From contig NZ_CP038266.1 in assembly GCF_004564355.1 (NCBI RefSeq), positions 1,364,001 through 1,428,000 of the forward strand: DNA of 64,000 bases. Direction: 5' to 3'. Within the stretch, counting starts at the first letter, position 1; every line of letters starts with the position of its first letter. The notes below the pieces were generated by a model. The model was not told the DNA's origin. It saw only the letters and a list, made by a program, of their open reading frames with translations, and did not search any database. Shown one piece after another: positions 33,084-41,668 of this stretch. The position numbers and the translations under genes were made by a program. This DNA is from Microbacterium wangchenii. Its GTDB lineage: Bacteria > Actinomycetota > Actinomycetes > Actinomycetales > Microbacteriaceae.

Positions 33084-33755
33084 GTGAACATTGAAGGAAG
33101 CGTGGCACTCGTCACAGGCAGCAACCGCGGCATCGGCCGGCATTTCGTCCAGCACCTGCTGGAGAGAGGGGCCTCGAAGGTGTACGCCACCGCGAGGAAC
33201 CCAGAGACCATCGATGTGCCGGGGGCGGTCCCGCTCGCGCTGGACGTCACCGACCCCGCGTCGGTGGCAGACGTGGCCGCCGTCGCCACCGACCTGACCC
33301 TCCTGATCAACAACGCCGGTGTCTCCACCGGAACCGATCTCGTCACCGGGGAGCTCGCCGCGATCAGGAACGAGTTCGAGACGAACTTCTTCGGCCCCCT
33401 CGCGATGATCCGCGCGTTCGCACCGGTTCTGGCCCGAAACGGGGGCGGCGGCATCCTCAACGTGAACTCGCGCCTGTCCTGGCTCTCGGTCGCCGGCGCC
33501 AATGCTTACTCGGCGTCGAAGGCCGCCTCGTGGAGCATGACCAACGGCGTGCGCCTGGAACTGGTCGGGCAGGGCACCCAGGTCACCGGCCTCTATCTGA
33601 GCGCCACCGAGACAGACATGATGGCCGGCTGGGACATCCCCAAGAACGACCCGGCCGACGTGGTCACCGCGGCGCTCGACGGGCTCCAGGCGGGCGCGCC
33701 GGAGGTTCTCGCCGATCAGGACACCGTCGACGCCAAGGCCGCCCTCGCCGCCTGA
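33084..33755 (+). CDS. Short-chain dehydrogenase/reductase
   Basis: A 223-aa SDR with the cofactor motif TGSNRGIGR (near residues 10-18), the NNAG motif and the catalytic YSASK with a preceding serine in NVNSRLSW. GTG 33084 was chosen from the promoter position. The ORF could start 72 nt upstream, but that would put the promoter inside the gene. The substrate is unknown. It probably uses NAD(P)H. Confidence 0.88.
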   Translation: MNIEGSVALVTGSNRGIGRHFVQHLLERGASKVYATARNPETIDVPGAVPLALDVTDPASVADVAAVATDLTLLINNAGVSTGTDLVTGELAAIRNEFETNFFGPLAMIRAFAPVLARNGGGGILNVNSRLSWLSVAGANAYSASKAASWSMTNGVRLELVGQGTQVTGLYLSATETDMMAGWDIPKNDPADVVTAALDGLQAGAPEVLADQDTVDAKAALAA

Positions 33756-33836
33756 GACGGTCGCGCACTTCCTGCGCGGGGTGATCGCCATCGGAGGGCC
33801 GGCCGTCACTGTTGACGGCACCGTTGACGACGGTCT

Positions 33837-33852
33837 GGTAAACCGGTTAACC
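33837..33852 (+). promoter_or_regulatory. Putative LacI operator upstream of GH16 gene
   Basis: GGTAAACCGGTTAACC is a near-perfect 16-bp palindrome centred on CG, as in LacI-family operators. A TTGACG box at 33824-33829 is 17 bp upstream of TTAACC (33847-33852), so the site would cover a weak -10 region. A close relative lies at 42669-42684 before the ABC importer operon. Confidence 0.6.
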
Positions 33853-33972
33853 TGCTCGCGTACGGTGGCAGACCTCAGGCGGAATAACGCGAGGAACGCT
33901 GGATGTCGTGCTCCGTTCCGGTGGGCTCATAAGCGGTCCCGCCGCGCAATGACGCGAGAGGAATCGTCCCGG

Positions 33973-36300
33973 ATGAGACGCCAACGACCCCTGTTGACCG
34001 CGTTCGCGGCATGTGCCGTGGTTGCTGCGACACTGAGCGCGACACCCGCCTCGGGGGAGGAGCCGGGCGCTCCGCCGGTGCCGAGCGCACCGCCGGCGAT
34101 CGCCGACCAGGTGACGGGCGTGCTGCTCGACGACGACTTCGACGGGGTCGCGTTGGACTCGACGGTATGGACGAAGGGATGGTTCGGCAACGGCGCGGAC
34201 GTGACCGCTCCGGTGAACGCCGGGCAGGCGCAGTGCTACGACCCCGACAACGTCACCGTCAGCGGCGGTGAGGTCGCGCTCGACCTCACGGAGGAGAATC
34301 TGACCTGCGGCGGCGTCGAGCGCGCCTATGCCGGGGGAATGATCAACTCCTACGGCAAGTTCACCGTTCGGCCGGGCAGCTTCCTCGAGGCCCGCGTCTA
34401 TCTACCAGGCACTACGGGGGCGATCGAGAACGAGCCGACCGTCTGGATGCAGGGACGCAGCCTGAACTGGCCGAGCAACGGCACCGTGGTACTCCTGAAG
34501 GGCGAACCGGGCGGCGCGTGCGCCTCGGTCACGCGGGCCGACGGCGCCAGCGAGAAGCGGTGTGCGGCGCTCGAGCTGGACGCCTGGCACACGGTCGGCG
34601 CGCACTGGAAGGTCGATGGCACGGTCGACATCTACTACGACGGCATGCCGACCGCGAGCTTCGCGCTCGGCACCACCGATCCGATGTATCCGATCCTGAA
34701 CGTCGCAGCCTGGCCGAATCGTGTGGTCGCGCCGAGCACGTTCGCGGTCGATTACGTGCGGGCATGGGACACGGTGCGCGGCGTCATGCCCGCACCGCCG
34801 GTCCGGCAGGCCTCGGCGTGCGGCATCGAACCGGTGATCGTGATCCCCGAGCTCGACGGCGTCTCGTACACGCAGGCACGCACCGGGAATGAGCTCACGG
34901 TCACAGCCGAAGCAGCGCTCGGATATTCGCTGACGCCCGGTGCGCAGACCGAGTGGGTCTTCGACGTGACCCCCCTCGAGTGCCCGCCCGGCGGCGGGGC
35001 CGGTGAGCCGCATCCGCTTGCGCCGCCCGAGGTGGCTGGAGCCATGACCTCGGTGCTGCTGGACGACGGCTTCGACGCGCCGGCGCTGGACGCGAGCGTC
35101 TGGAACCGCGGGTGGGTCGACGGCGTGGACGGCGAGATGACGACGCCTGTCAACGTCGGCACGGAGATCCAGTGCTACGACCCGGACAACATCCGGATCC
35201 AGGACGGTTCACTCGAGCTGCACTTCGTCGAGCGCGCGACCGAGTGCGAGCGCCGCGGCACCTCGTTCGAATACGACTACGCGGGGGCGATGATCCAGAG
35301 CTGGAAGAAGTTCGCCGTCGGCCCGGGAAGTTTCGTCGAGGCGCGCATGCGCACCGAGCAGGCCCCGCACGGCATCGCCAACTGGCCGGCGTTCTGGCTC
35401 AACGGTGAGAGCCACAACTGGCCGCATACGGGCGAGATCGACGTGATGGAGGGCCTGGCCGGCCAGGCCTGCGCGAGCGTGCACGGACCCGACATCGATG
35501 AACGCGCGTGCCTCGACGTCGCACCGGACGCCTGGCATGTCTACGGTGCGCACTGGCGTACGGATGGCAACATCGACTTCTACTACGACGGGGTCCACCT
35601 GGCGACGCACTACCTCGGGACGACCGATCGTCAGTACCTCATCCTCAACCTCGCGGCGTCGAACGCGCGGGATCCGAAAGCCCCGAGCGTGCTCGCCGTC
35701 GACTATGTCCGGGCGTGGGACGAGGGGCCGTCCGCACCGGATGAGGTGCGTCCGGAGGCGACGCTCGTGACGCCGAGCTCGGCGGGACCGCTGCGAAGTA
35801 TCGACCTCCGCGTCGATGCCTCCGACGATCAGGGGCTGAGCAGGATCGTGGCGAACGTCTACCGTGCCGGAACCCTCGTGCGGAGCACGCAGTCAGCCGT
35901 CGACGGTGCGGTGTCGGCAACACACACGGCCTCGGTCACGGTGCCTGACGGCGAATACACCGTCAAGTTCAACGCTCATGACGCCGCCGGGAACGTCTCC
36001 CGGACGGGGACGTTCGATCTCGTGGTCGACTCGACACCGCCCACGGCGGTGGTCAAGAACGGCGACCGATTCACCGTGCAGGCCGGCGATGGCTACGACC
36101 TGGTGAGCTTCAAACTCCATGACGCGGGGAAGATCGATCGCATCGAACTCAACGGAACCGTCAAGGACCTGTCGGACGATGCGTGGTCAGACCTGAACTT
36201 CATCGAGCCGGGTGTGTTCGGCGCGATCGCGGGGGTCAACTCGCTGGTTCTCTTCGACGTCGCGGGAAACAGTCAGACGGTCGTGTTCACGCTCACCTGA
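33973..36300 (+). CDS. Secreted tandem GH16-family protein
   Basis: A 775-aa secreted protein. The signal peptide spans residues 1 to about 28 (LLTAFAACAVVAATLSATPA). A first GH16-like module (about 50-268) is followed by a linker domain (about 275-340), a second GH16 module (about 358-575) and C-terminal Ig-like beta domains (about 590-775). The second module has the catalytic motif GEIDVME (E488, D490, E493). At the same place the first module reads GTVVLLK, lacking all three acidic residues. ATG 33973 has AGAGGA 10 nt upstream, while an in-frame ATG at 33949 is less likely. It probably cleaves a beta-1,3/1,4-glucan or galactan outside the cell. Confidence 0.88.
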   Translation: MRRQRPLLTAFAACAVVAATLSATPASGEEPGAPPVPSAPPAIADQVTGVLLDDDFDGVALDSTVWTKGWFGNGADVTAPVNAGQAQCYDPDNVTVSGGEVALDLTEENLTCGGVERAYAGGMINSYGKFTVRPGSFLEARVYLPGTTGAIENEPTVWMQGRSLNWPSNGTVVLLKGEPGGACASVTRADGASEKRCAALELDAWHTVGAHWKVDGTVDIYYDGMPTASFALGTTDPMYPILNVAAWPNRVVAPSTFAVDYVRAWDTVRGVMPAPPVRQASACGIEPVIVIPELDGVSYTQARTGNELTVTAEAALGYSLTPGAQTEWVFDVTPLECPPGGGAGEPHPLAPPEVAGAMTSVLLDDGFDAPALDASVWNRGWVDGVDGEMTTPVNVGTEIQCYDPDNIRIQDGSLELHFVERATECERRGTSFEYDYAGAMIQSWKKFAVGPGSFVEARMRTEQAPHGIANWPAFWLNGESHNWPHTGEIDVMEGLAGQACASVHGPDIDERACLDVAPDAWHVYGAHWRTDGNIDFYYDGVHLATHYLGTTDRQYLILNLAASNARDPKAPSVLAVDYVRAWDEGPSAPDEVRPEATLVTPSSAGPLRSIDLRVDASDDQGLSRIVANVYRAGTLVRSTQSAVDGAVSATHTASVTVPDGEYTVKFNAHDAAGNVSRTGTFDLVVDSTPPTAVVKNGDRFTVQAGDGYDLVSFKLHDAGKIDRIELNGTVKDLSDDAWSDLNFIEPGVFGAIAGVNSLVLFDVAGNSQTVVFTLT

Positions 36301-36323
36301 TCACCGCCGCCGCATGGCCACGA

Positions 36324-36355
36324 CTGCGCCGCGCCCATCCGGGGGCGCGGCGCAG
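36324..36355. terminator. Terminator hairpin between convergent GH16 and FAD genes
   Basis: A perfect 13-bp GC-rich stem (CTGCGCCGCGCCC with GGGCGCGGCGCAG) encloses a 6-nt loop in the 68-bp gap between the two convergent genes. It is followed by CCGTTT on the plus strand, so it probably serves the GH16 transcript and may act in both directions. Confidence 0.75.
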
Positions 36356-36368
36356 CCGTTTCCCGACG

Positions 36369-38714
36369 TCAGTAGCAGCGGATCTCCGCGATGGACGCGG
36401 CCGGATCGCCATTCGTCGCCAGGACGATCAGCCGGATGCTGCGAGCCTTCGCCGCGGTCTCGAGCCGGTGGACGCGCCGCCACTGCGTATTCCCCTCGAC
36501 CCGAACGGCCTCGACGCCTTCGACCTCGATCACGTAGTCCTTGGCGGTCTGCGGCTCGACGTAGAACGGTGGAGTGCTGTGGACGTCACGAAGCAGTGAG
36601 CCCGGGAAGGTGACCTCGACGCGCTCGATCGGCTGCGCGTCCTCCCAGGCGAGCTCCAGCCATTGCGGCAGTCCGGCGCCGGGATCGCTCCGCCACGTGG
36701 CCGTGCTGGTCGTCGGCCGGGTGACCCCGGACAGCACCTCGGCGGGTGCGAAGGCGTCCTGAGCCGGGGCGGCGCGGTAGGCGAAGGAGGCATGCAGATC
36801 GCGTAGCCGGGTGGGCGAGAGGCTGCGGCTCGCGAAATGTCCGGGCATGACGCCTCTGGCGTAGCGCCAGCGGAGCCCGGGTGCGGGCGCTGCCGTCTCG
36901 ATGCGCACCCAGCCGGGCGCGAGGTCGGCGAGATCCACCCGCCAGTGCGCCCATCGCGCGGTGCCGGGGACGACACCGACCGAACCCTCGGCGAGCACGC
37001 TGTCGCCGCCCTTCCGGTTGTCCCACACGTGGCCCACGCGGACCAGGCGCAACGGGAGGCGCAGGTCGGCGTCGGCGGTGTTGTCGAGGCAGAGCGACAC
37101 GGTATTGAGCCGGCCATCGAACCAGAGCAGCTGCGCGACCTCCCCCTCGAGCCCGTACGCCCCCTCCTCGGGGAGGTTCGCAAGCTGTTCGAACGGCGCG
37201 GGGTCGGTCGGCGACAGGCCGTGCATGAGCTGCCGGGACGACGCCGAGGCGGTGGCCGAGCGCGCGCGGTCGGAGTCGTCGTGATTGCGGACGCCCGGGA
37301 TGAACGCGCCGCCGCGCAGCAGGCGCTGCTGGACCTCGCGCACGGCCGGGCCGCCCTCCGCGGCCTCCGCCGCCAACTCCGGAAGCGTGATGCCGCGCTG
37401 AGTCATCACCGCGGCGGCCACGCCTGCGGCCTGCCCCATCGATGCCGTCGTCGCCATCACCCGCACGGAGCCGAGAGCGGCCCGGGTCACGCTGATGCAG
37501 CGTCCCGCCAGCAGCAGATTGTCGACATCGCGCGCCATCAGACTGCGCAAGGGAATGCCATAGGGGCGCACATAGATCTTGCTCGCGTACTCGGAATCCT
37601 CCTGGTAGCGCTCGGCCGCCGACGGTTCCGAAGTCTCCGCGAGCAGTCCGCCCGGCGTGTGCAGATCGATGCCCCAGCCGCCGTAGCAGACCGCATCGGG
37701 GAACGGCGTGTGCGCCTGGACCTCCTGCTCGGTCAGCCAGTGGCGGCCGAACACGCGTCGGCTCTCGCGCTTGCCGGGCACCTGGCCGACGAAGTCCAGC
37801 GCGAAGTCGCGGCAGCGCTCCCTCATTTCGGGATCCCGGTTCTTCATCCAGTCCCACACGCCCAGCGCATACCGGGTGAGCTCGTGCCTGATGGTCTCGT
37901 TGTCGAAGATCGTGTGCCACGGCATCCCGATCTCGATCCACCAGAACCCGCCGTGCGGGTCGTTGGGCACGCGGCCCTGCTCGTAGAAGTACGACGGGTC
38001 ATCCAGTCGCACTGCCCACTCGGGTGGCGTGAACGGCGCGGGCCTGCCGACGTCCTTGGCCCGGATGTGGATCGAGTTGCCCATCGTGGCGGTGCTGGGC
38101 TGCTCGGGAGCGTGAGCCTCGCCGTGCTCCGCGCGGGATTCGCTGCCCATCCGCCAGCCGCAGCCGGCCCGGTCGGCGATGAACGCATCGCCGGTGCAAT
38201 CGATGAACAGGTCGGCGGCGAGCCGGAGATCGACCTCGGCCGACAGGGTGCGGGCACGGAGGGCGGTCAGCCGGCGGCTGGGCGCGCAGGCCTCGCGCTC
38301 GTAGTAGCCCTTCTCGGTGTGGGGTGCACGATCGACCTCGTCGGCGCCCTCGAGCTCGACTCCGATGACGCTGGTGTTCAGATGCAGCGTCAGGTTCGGT
38401 TCCCGTATGCAGAAGTCGTAGAGCACCTGGTCGAACACCGAGTTGGTCCAGCCGTTCTCGTTGATCGGCTCGTGATTGCGGCGCCGTTCCTCGCTCAGCA
38501 GCTCGGCGATGATCCCGGTCTCGCGTGCGAACGAGTGATTGTGTCCTGCGCCGTGGACGGTCACCCGCATCTCGCTCGAGGCAACGCCGCCGAGCACCGG
38601 ACGCTCGTGGACCAGGCATGTGCGCAGGCCCTCCCGGGCGGCGGCGATCGCGGCGCACACACCCGCCATACCGCCGCCGGCCACCACGAGGTCGAATGAC
38701 TGTTCTCTCAGCAC
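36369..38714 (-). CDS. FAD-dependent oxidoreductase with C-terminal sugar-binding-like domain
   Basis: A 781-aa protein. The dinucleotide-binding motif DLVVAGGGMAGVCAAIAA is near residues 8-25, and residues to about 470 fit the FAD-dependent oxidoreductase family seen in many carbohydrate loci (GCGWRMG, NLLLAGRCISVTRAALGSVR). The last 150-200 residues are beta-rich and resemble a discoidin/galactose-binding domain (WLELAWEDAQPIERVEVTFP, ARSIRLIVLAT). GTG 38714 has AGGAGA six nt upstream and lies 10 nt after the IclR stop, so both share an operon. The substrate is unknown, with oxidation of a sugar or sugar derivative inferred from context. Confidence 0.85.
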   Translation of the reverse strand: MLREQSFDLVVAGGGMAGVCAAIAAAREGLRTCLVHERPVLGGVASSEMRVTVHGAGHNHSFARETGIIAELLSEERRRNHEPINENGWTNSVFDQVLYDFCIREPNLTLHLNTSVIGVELEGADEVDRAPHTEKGYYEREACAPSRRLTALRARTLSAEVDLRLAADLFIDCTGDAFIADRAGCGWRMGSESRAEHGEAHAPEQPSTATMGNSIHIRAKDVGRPAPFTPPEWAVRLDDPSYFYEQGRVPNDPHGGFWWIEIGMPWHTIFDNETIRHELTRYALGVWDWMKNRDPEMRERCRDFALDFVGQVPGKRESRRVFGRHWLTEQEVQAHTPFPDAVCYGGWGIDLHTPGGLLAETSEPSAAERYQEDSEYASKIYVRPYGIPLRSLMARDVDNLLLAGRCISVTRAALGSVRVMATTASMGQAAGVAAAVMTQRGITLPELAAEAAEGGPAVREVQQRLLRGGAFIPGVRNHDDSDRARSATASASSRQLMHGLSPTDPAPFEQLANLPEEGAYGLEGEVAQLLWFDGRLNTVSLCLDNTADADLRLPLRLVRVGHVWDNRKGGDSVLAEGSVGVVPGTARWAHWRVDLADLAPGWVRIETAAPAPGLRWRYARGVMPGHFASRSLSPTRLRDLHASFAYRAAPAQDAFAPAEVLSGVTRPTTSTATWRSDPGAGLPQWLELAWEDAQPIERVEVTFPGSLLRDVHSTPPFYVEPQTAKDYVIEVEGVEAVRVEGNTQWRRVHRLETAAKARSIRLIVLATNGDPAASIAEIRCY

Positions 38715-38724
38715 GATGGTTCTC

Positions 38725-39450
38725 CTAGATGAGGGCACTGCGGAGGTGTTCGGCGCCGCGTGCGAGGTGCTCGCGGACGAATGCATCGGCGTCCCCCGGC
38801 GGACGCGGACCCACGAGGGCGAGGGCGAGTGGCGCGCGCCCCGGCACTGTGACGGCGACCGCTGCGGCCAGCACGGAGGGATCGCCCCAGGCGTCGATCC
38901 GGAGGACGCCATCCTGAATCTGGGCCCGCGCGCGGGTGAGGCAGCTCTCGGGGTCGGCGGGCGTCCCCGGCGTAGGTCGGTCCCACCCGTAGCGGCGCGC
39001 CGCCATCGACAGCACCTCGACGGCCCGTGGCGCCGGCAGATCGAGGAGCAGGCGGAGCCCGACGACCGACAGGTGCAGCGGGTAGCCACCCGCCACTGCG
39101 GATGTCGTCCGTCCGTGCTGGGACTGGTGCAGGTACAGCACCTCGTCGTGGTGCAGGGCGGCGAGGGTGGCCTGGAGTCCGGTGTCGCCGGCGAGCCGTT
39201 CGACCGGCGCGAGAGTCGCGGTGATCTCCGTCAGTGACGACGCCGACCGTCCGGCAAGCGCGAGGAGGCCGAGATCCGCAGCGAACGAGTGGTAGGTCGG
39301 CTTGCGGAGATATCCGTGCCGAACGAGCACGCCGAGCGTGCGCGAGACCGAGGACACGTGCAGGCCGACACGCTGCGCGATCGAGGTGGCCGTGAGGGGG
39401 TGGTCCGCCTCGGCGACGATTCGCAGGATGTCGAGTCCGGATTCCAGCAC
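38725..39450 (-). CDS. IclR family transcriptional regulator
   Basis: A 241-aa regulator with an N-terminal winged helix (LESGLDILRIVAEADHPLTA, then QRVGLHVSSVSRTLGVLVRH) and a C-terminal IclR effector domain. GTG 39450 was chosen because a TATGCT box ends six nt upstream and the protein then begins where IclR proteins usually do. ATG 39492 would place a long palindrome inside the coding region. It probably controls its own operon, including the FAD oxidoreductase. Confidence 0.85.
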   Translation of the reverse strand: MLESGLDILRIVAEADHPLTATSIAQRVGLHVSSVSRTLGVLVRHGYLRKPTYHSFAADLGLLALAGRSASSLTEITATLAPVERLAGDTGLQATLAALHHDEVLYLHQSQHGRTTSAVAGGYPLHLSVVGLRLLLDLPAPRAVEVLSMAARRYGWDRPTPGTPADPESCLTRARAQIQDGVLRIDAWGDPSVLAAAVAVTVPGRAPLALALVGPRPPGDADAFVREHLARGAEHLRSALI

Positions 39451-39458
39451 ACCGTGAG

Positions 39459-39481
39459 CATATTGCGTTGAGCGCAATATG
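39459..39481 (-). promoter_or_regulatory. Putative IclR operator (perfect 9-bp inverted repeat)
   Basis: CATATTGCG and CGCAATATG are separated by TTGAG. The site covers the predicted -10 region of the IclR gene and lies about 75 bp from the divergent LacI gene. A perfect 9-5-9 palindrome here strongly suggests a dimer-binding site, most simply for autorepression. Confidence 0.65.
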
Positions 39482-39556
39482 GCCAAGCTCATCCCGTCCG
39501 CGGTACGTGTGCCGAGGCGACCCGGCGCCGACGGTGGGCGGTAGTACCCTCGGCGT

Positions 39557-40588
39557 ATGTCAGAGCGTCGCCGACGGGTCACCATCAACGACGTCGCCGC
39601 TCTCGCGGGAGTCTCGAAAGGGGCCGTCTCGCGTTCGTTCAACGGCGCCTCCCGGCTGCCCGAGAGCACGGTGAAGCGCATTCATGACGCCGCGGAGCAA
39701 CTGGGCTGGCGGCCCAACGCGGCTGCGCGTGCCATCCAGGGCGCCCCGGCGAGGACGATCGGGTTCGTGGTCCGCCGCGACCCCGCGCTGCTCGGTTCCG
39801 ACCCGTTCTTCCCGCTCTTCCTCGCGGGTGTCGAGCGAGTGCTCTCCGCTCACGCGTACGGCATCACGATCCGGTTCGTCACGAGTGAGGAGGAGGAGAC
39901 CCGCTGCTACCGCGATTGGGTCGCGGAGAGCCGCGTGGACGGCGTCATCGTCTCCGACCTGCGCGACGGCGACCCGCGGTTCGCGCTGCTCGACGAGCTC
40001 GATCTGCCGGGCGTCATCGTCGGTGACCCCGGGCGTGCGGTTTCTCAGCCGGCCGTCTATCACACCACCGACGCCTCGATCCGCGAGCTCGTCGACGGGT
40101 GGGTCCAGCGCGGTCACACCCGGATCGCGCACGTCACAGGCGACCCCAACCTGCGGCACACGCTGCGCCGGCGTGCGATCTGGGCCGACGCCCTGGCCAC
40201 GCACGGGCTCGGCTCCGACCTGTTCGAGACCGGCTGGTTCACGGAAGACGGTGCGAAGGTGGCGACCCGCGCTCTTCTGGCCGCTGCCGAACCGCCGACT
40301 GCGATCTTCTACGCGAACGACATCATGGCAGCCGCAGGCATGGGGGTGCTCGCGGACGCGGGTCGCACAGTGGGTGGAGACATCGCCGTCGCCGGATTCG
40401 ACGGAATCCCGCTGGCGCAGTATCTCTCACCACCGCTCGCGACCATCGTCTGCGACTTCGACGAGCTCGGCGACGTCGTCGGCGGTGAGCTGATGACCCT
40501 GCTCTCAACGGATGGATCCGTCCCGCCCGTGACGACGCTGGCCGGGCGCTTCCTCCCGCGTGCGTCATACGAGCTGCGGGCCGAGTGA
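39557..40588 (+). CDS. LacI family regulator, first tandem copy
   Basis: A 343-aa regulator. The HTH and hinge are at residues about 7-58 (VTINDVAALAGVSKGAVSRS, with LGWRPN near residue 50), and a periplasmic-binding-protein-like effector domain follows, for example DPFFPLFLAG and FYANDIMAAAGMGVL. ATG 39557 follows a TACCCT box by six nt. It is transcribed away from the IclR gene, and its stop overlaps the next LacI gene. It probably represses the glycan genes until a sugar ligand is present. Confidence 0.92.
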   Translation: MSERRRRVTINDVAALAGVSKGAVSRSFNGASRLPESTVKRIHDAAEQLGWRPNAAARAIQGAPARTIGFVVRRDPALLGSDPFFPLFLAGVERVLSAHAYGITIRFVTSEEEETRCYRDWVAESRVDGVIVSDLRDGDPRFALLDELDLPGVIVGDPGRAVSQPAVYHTTDASIRELVDGWVQRGHTRIAHVTGDPNLRHTLRRRAIWADALATHGLGSDLFETGWFTEDGAKVATRALLAAAEPPTAIFYANDIMAAAGMGVLADAGRTVGGDIAVAGFDGIPLAQYLSPPLATIVCDFDELGDVVGGELMTLLSTDGSVPPVTTLAGRFLPRASYELRAE

Positions 40589-41646
40589 CGGCGGGTGCGC
40601 CGAGAATCATGTCGACCCCCAGACGTCGCCGGGTGACGGCGCAGGATGTCGCAGACCTCGCGGGCGTGTCGAGGAACGCCGTGTCGCGGGCGTTCAACGG
40701 CGGTTACCGCCTGCGCTCCAGCACGGTCGACCGCATCATGGAAGCGGCGGATCAGCTCGGCTGGCGACCCAACACCGCCGCCCGCGCGATCAAGGGTTCT
40801 CCGGCGCACACGATCGGGTTCATACTCAGGCGCGAGCCGGATCTTCTCGGGGCGGACCCGTTCTTTCCGCTGTTCCTTGCGGGATTGGAGCGGGTGCTCT
40901 CGGAGCAGGCGTACGCCCTGACGATCCGCTTCGTCTCGGATGAGACGGAGGAAGAGCTCTGCTACCGGGATTGGCGAGCCGAACGCAGCGTCGACGCCTT
41001 CATCGTGGCGGATCTCCGCGACGCCGATCCGCGGTTCGCCTTGTTGGACGAACTCGGCGCCTCGGCGATCGTGATCGGCGATCCGCCGCCGGGGGTCGAG
41101 ATTCCCGCCGTCTTCCACGACTCCGACGACTCGATTCGCCATGCGCTCGACGGCTGGATCGCTCGGGGCCATATCCGCATCGGACACGTCATGGGGGATC
41201 CCGCGCTGGAACATGCGCGGCGGCGCCGAGACATCTGGGCAGGCGTCCTCGAGCGGCATGGGCTGCGCTCCGATCTGCTCGCGGTGGGGGGGTTCACCGA
41301 GTCGGGTGCCGAAGACGCGACGCGCGAGATCCTCGCCGTGGACGAACCGCCGACGGCGGTGTTCTACGCCAACGACGTCATGGCGGCGGCCGGCATGCGC
41401 ACCATTGCGGAGGCGGGGCTGCGGGTGGGGGAGCAGGTCGCGGTGTTCGGGTTCGATGGCATTCCGCTCGCCCCGTACCTGTCGCCGCCGTTGGCTACGA
41501 TCGCGTGCGACTACGTCGAGCTCGGCGAGATCGCGGGGCGGATGCTCCTGGCGGGCCTCGAGGCCGAAACGGTCGGGCCCGTCCGGCGGACTCTGCCTGC
41601 GCGCTTCGTGCAGCGGGCGTCCTACGGAATCGGTCCGCAGCGCTGA
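40585..41646 (+). CDS. LacI family regulator, second tandem copy
   Basis: A 353-aa LacI protein closely related to the preceding one along its whole length (VTAQDVADLAGVSRNAVSRA, DPFFPLFLAGLERVLSEQAY, FYANDVMAAAGM). The GTG start overlaps the previous stop (GTGA). ATG 40609 is an alternative that matches the other copy's N-terminus better. The recognition helices differ (SKGAVSRSFNG versus SRNAVSRAFNG), so the two may bind different or overlapping operators. Confidence 0.92.
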   Translation: MTAGAPRIMSTPRRRRVTAQDVADLAGVSRNAVSRAFNGGYRLRSSTVDRIMEAADQLGWRPNTAARAIKGSPAHTIGFILRREPDLLGADPFFPLFLAGLERVLSEQAYALTIRFVSDETEEELCYRDWRAERSVDAFIVADLRDADPRFALLDELGASAIVIGDPPPGVEIPAVFHDSDDSIRHALDGWIARGHIRIGHVMGDPALEHARRRRDIWAGVLERHGLRSDLLAVGGFTESGAEDATREILAVDEPPTAVFYANDVMAAAGMRTIAEAGLRVGEQVAVFGFDGIPLAPYLSPPLATIACDYVELGEIAGRMLLAGLEAETVGPVRRTLPARFVQRASYGIGPQR

Positions 41647-41668
41647 CAGGGCCGGGGTGCTCCGGCGA

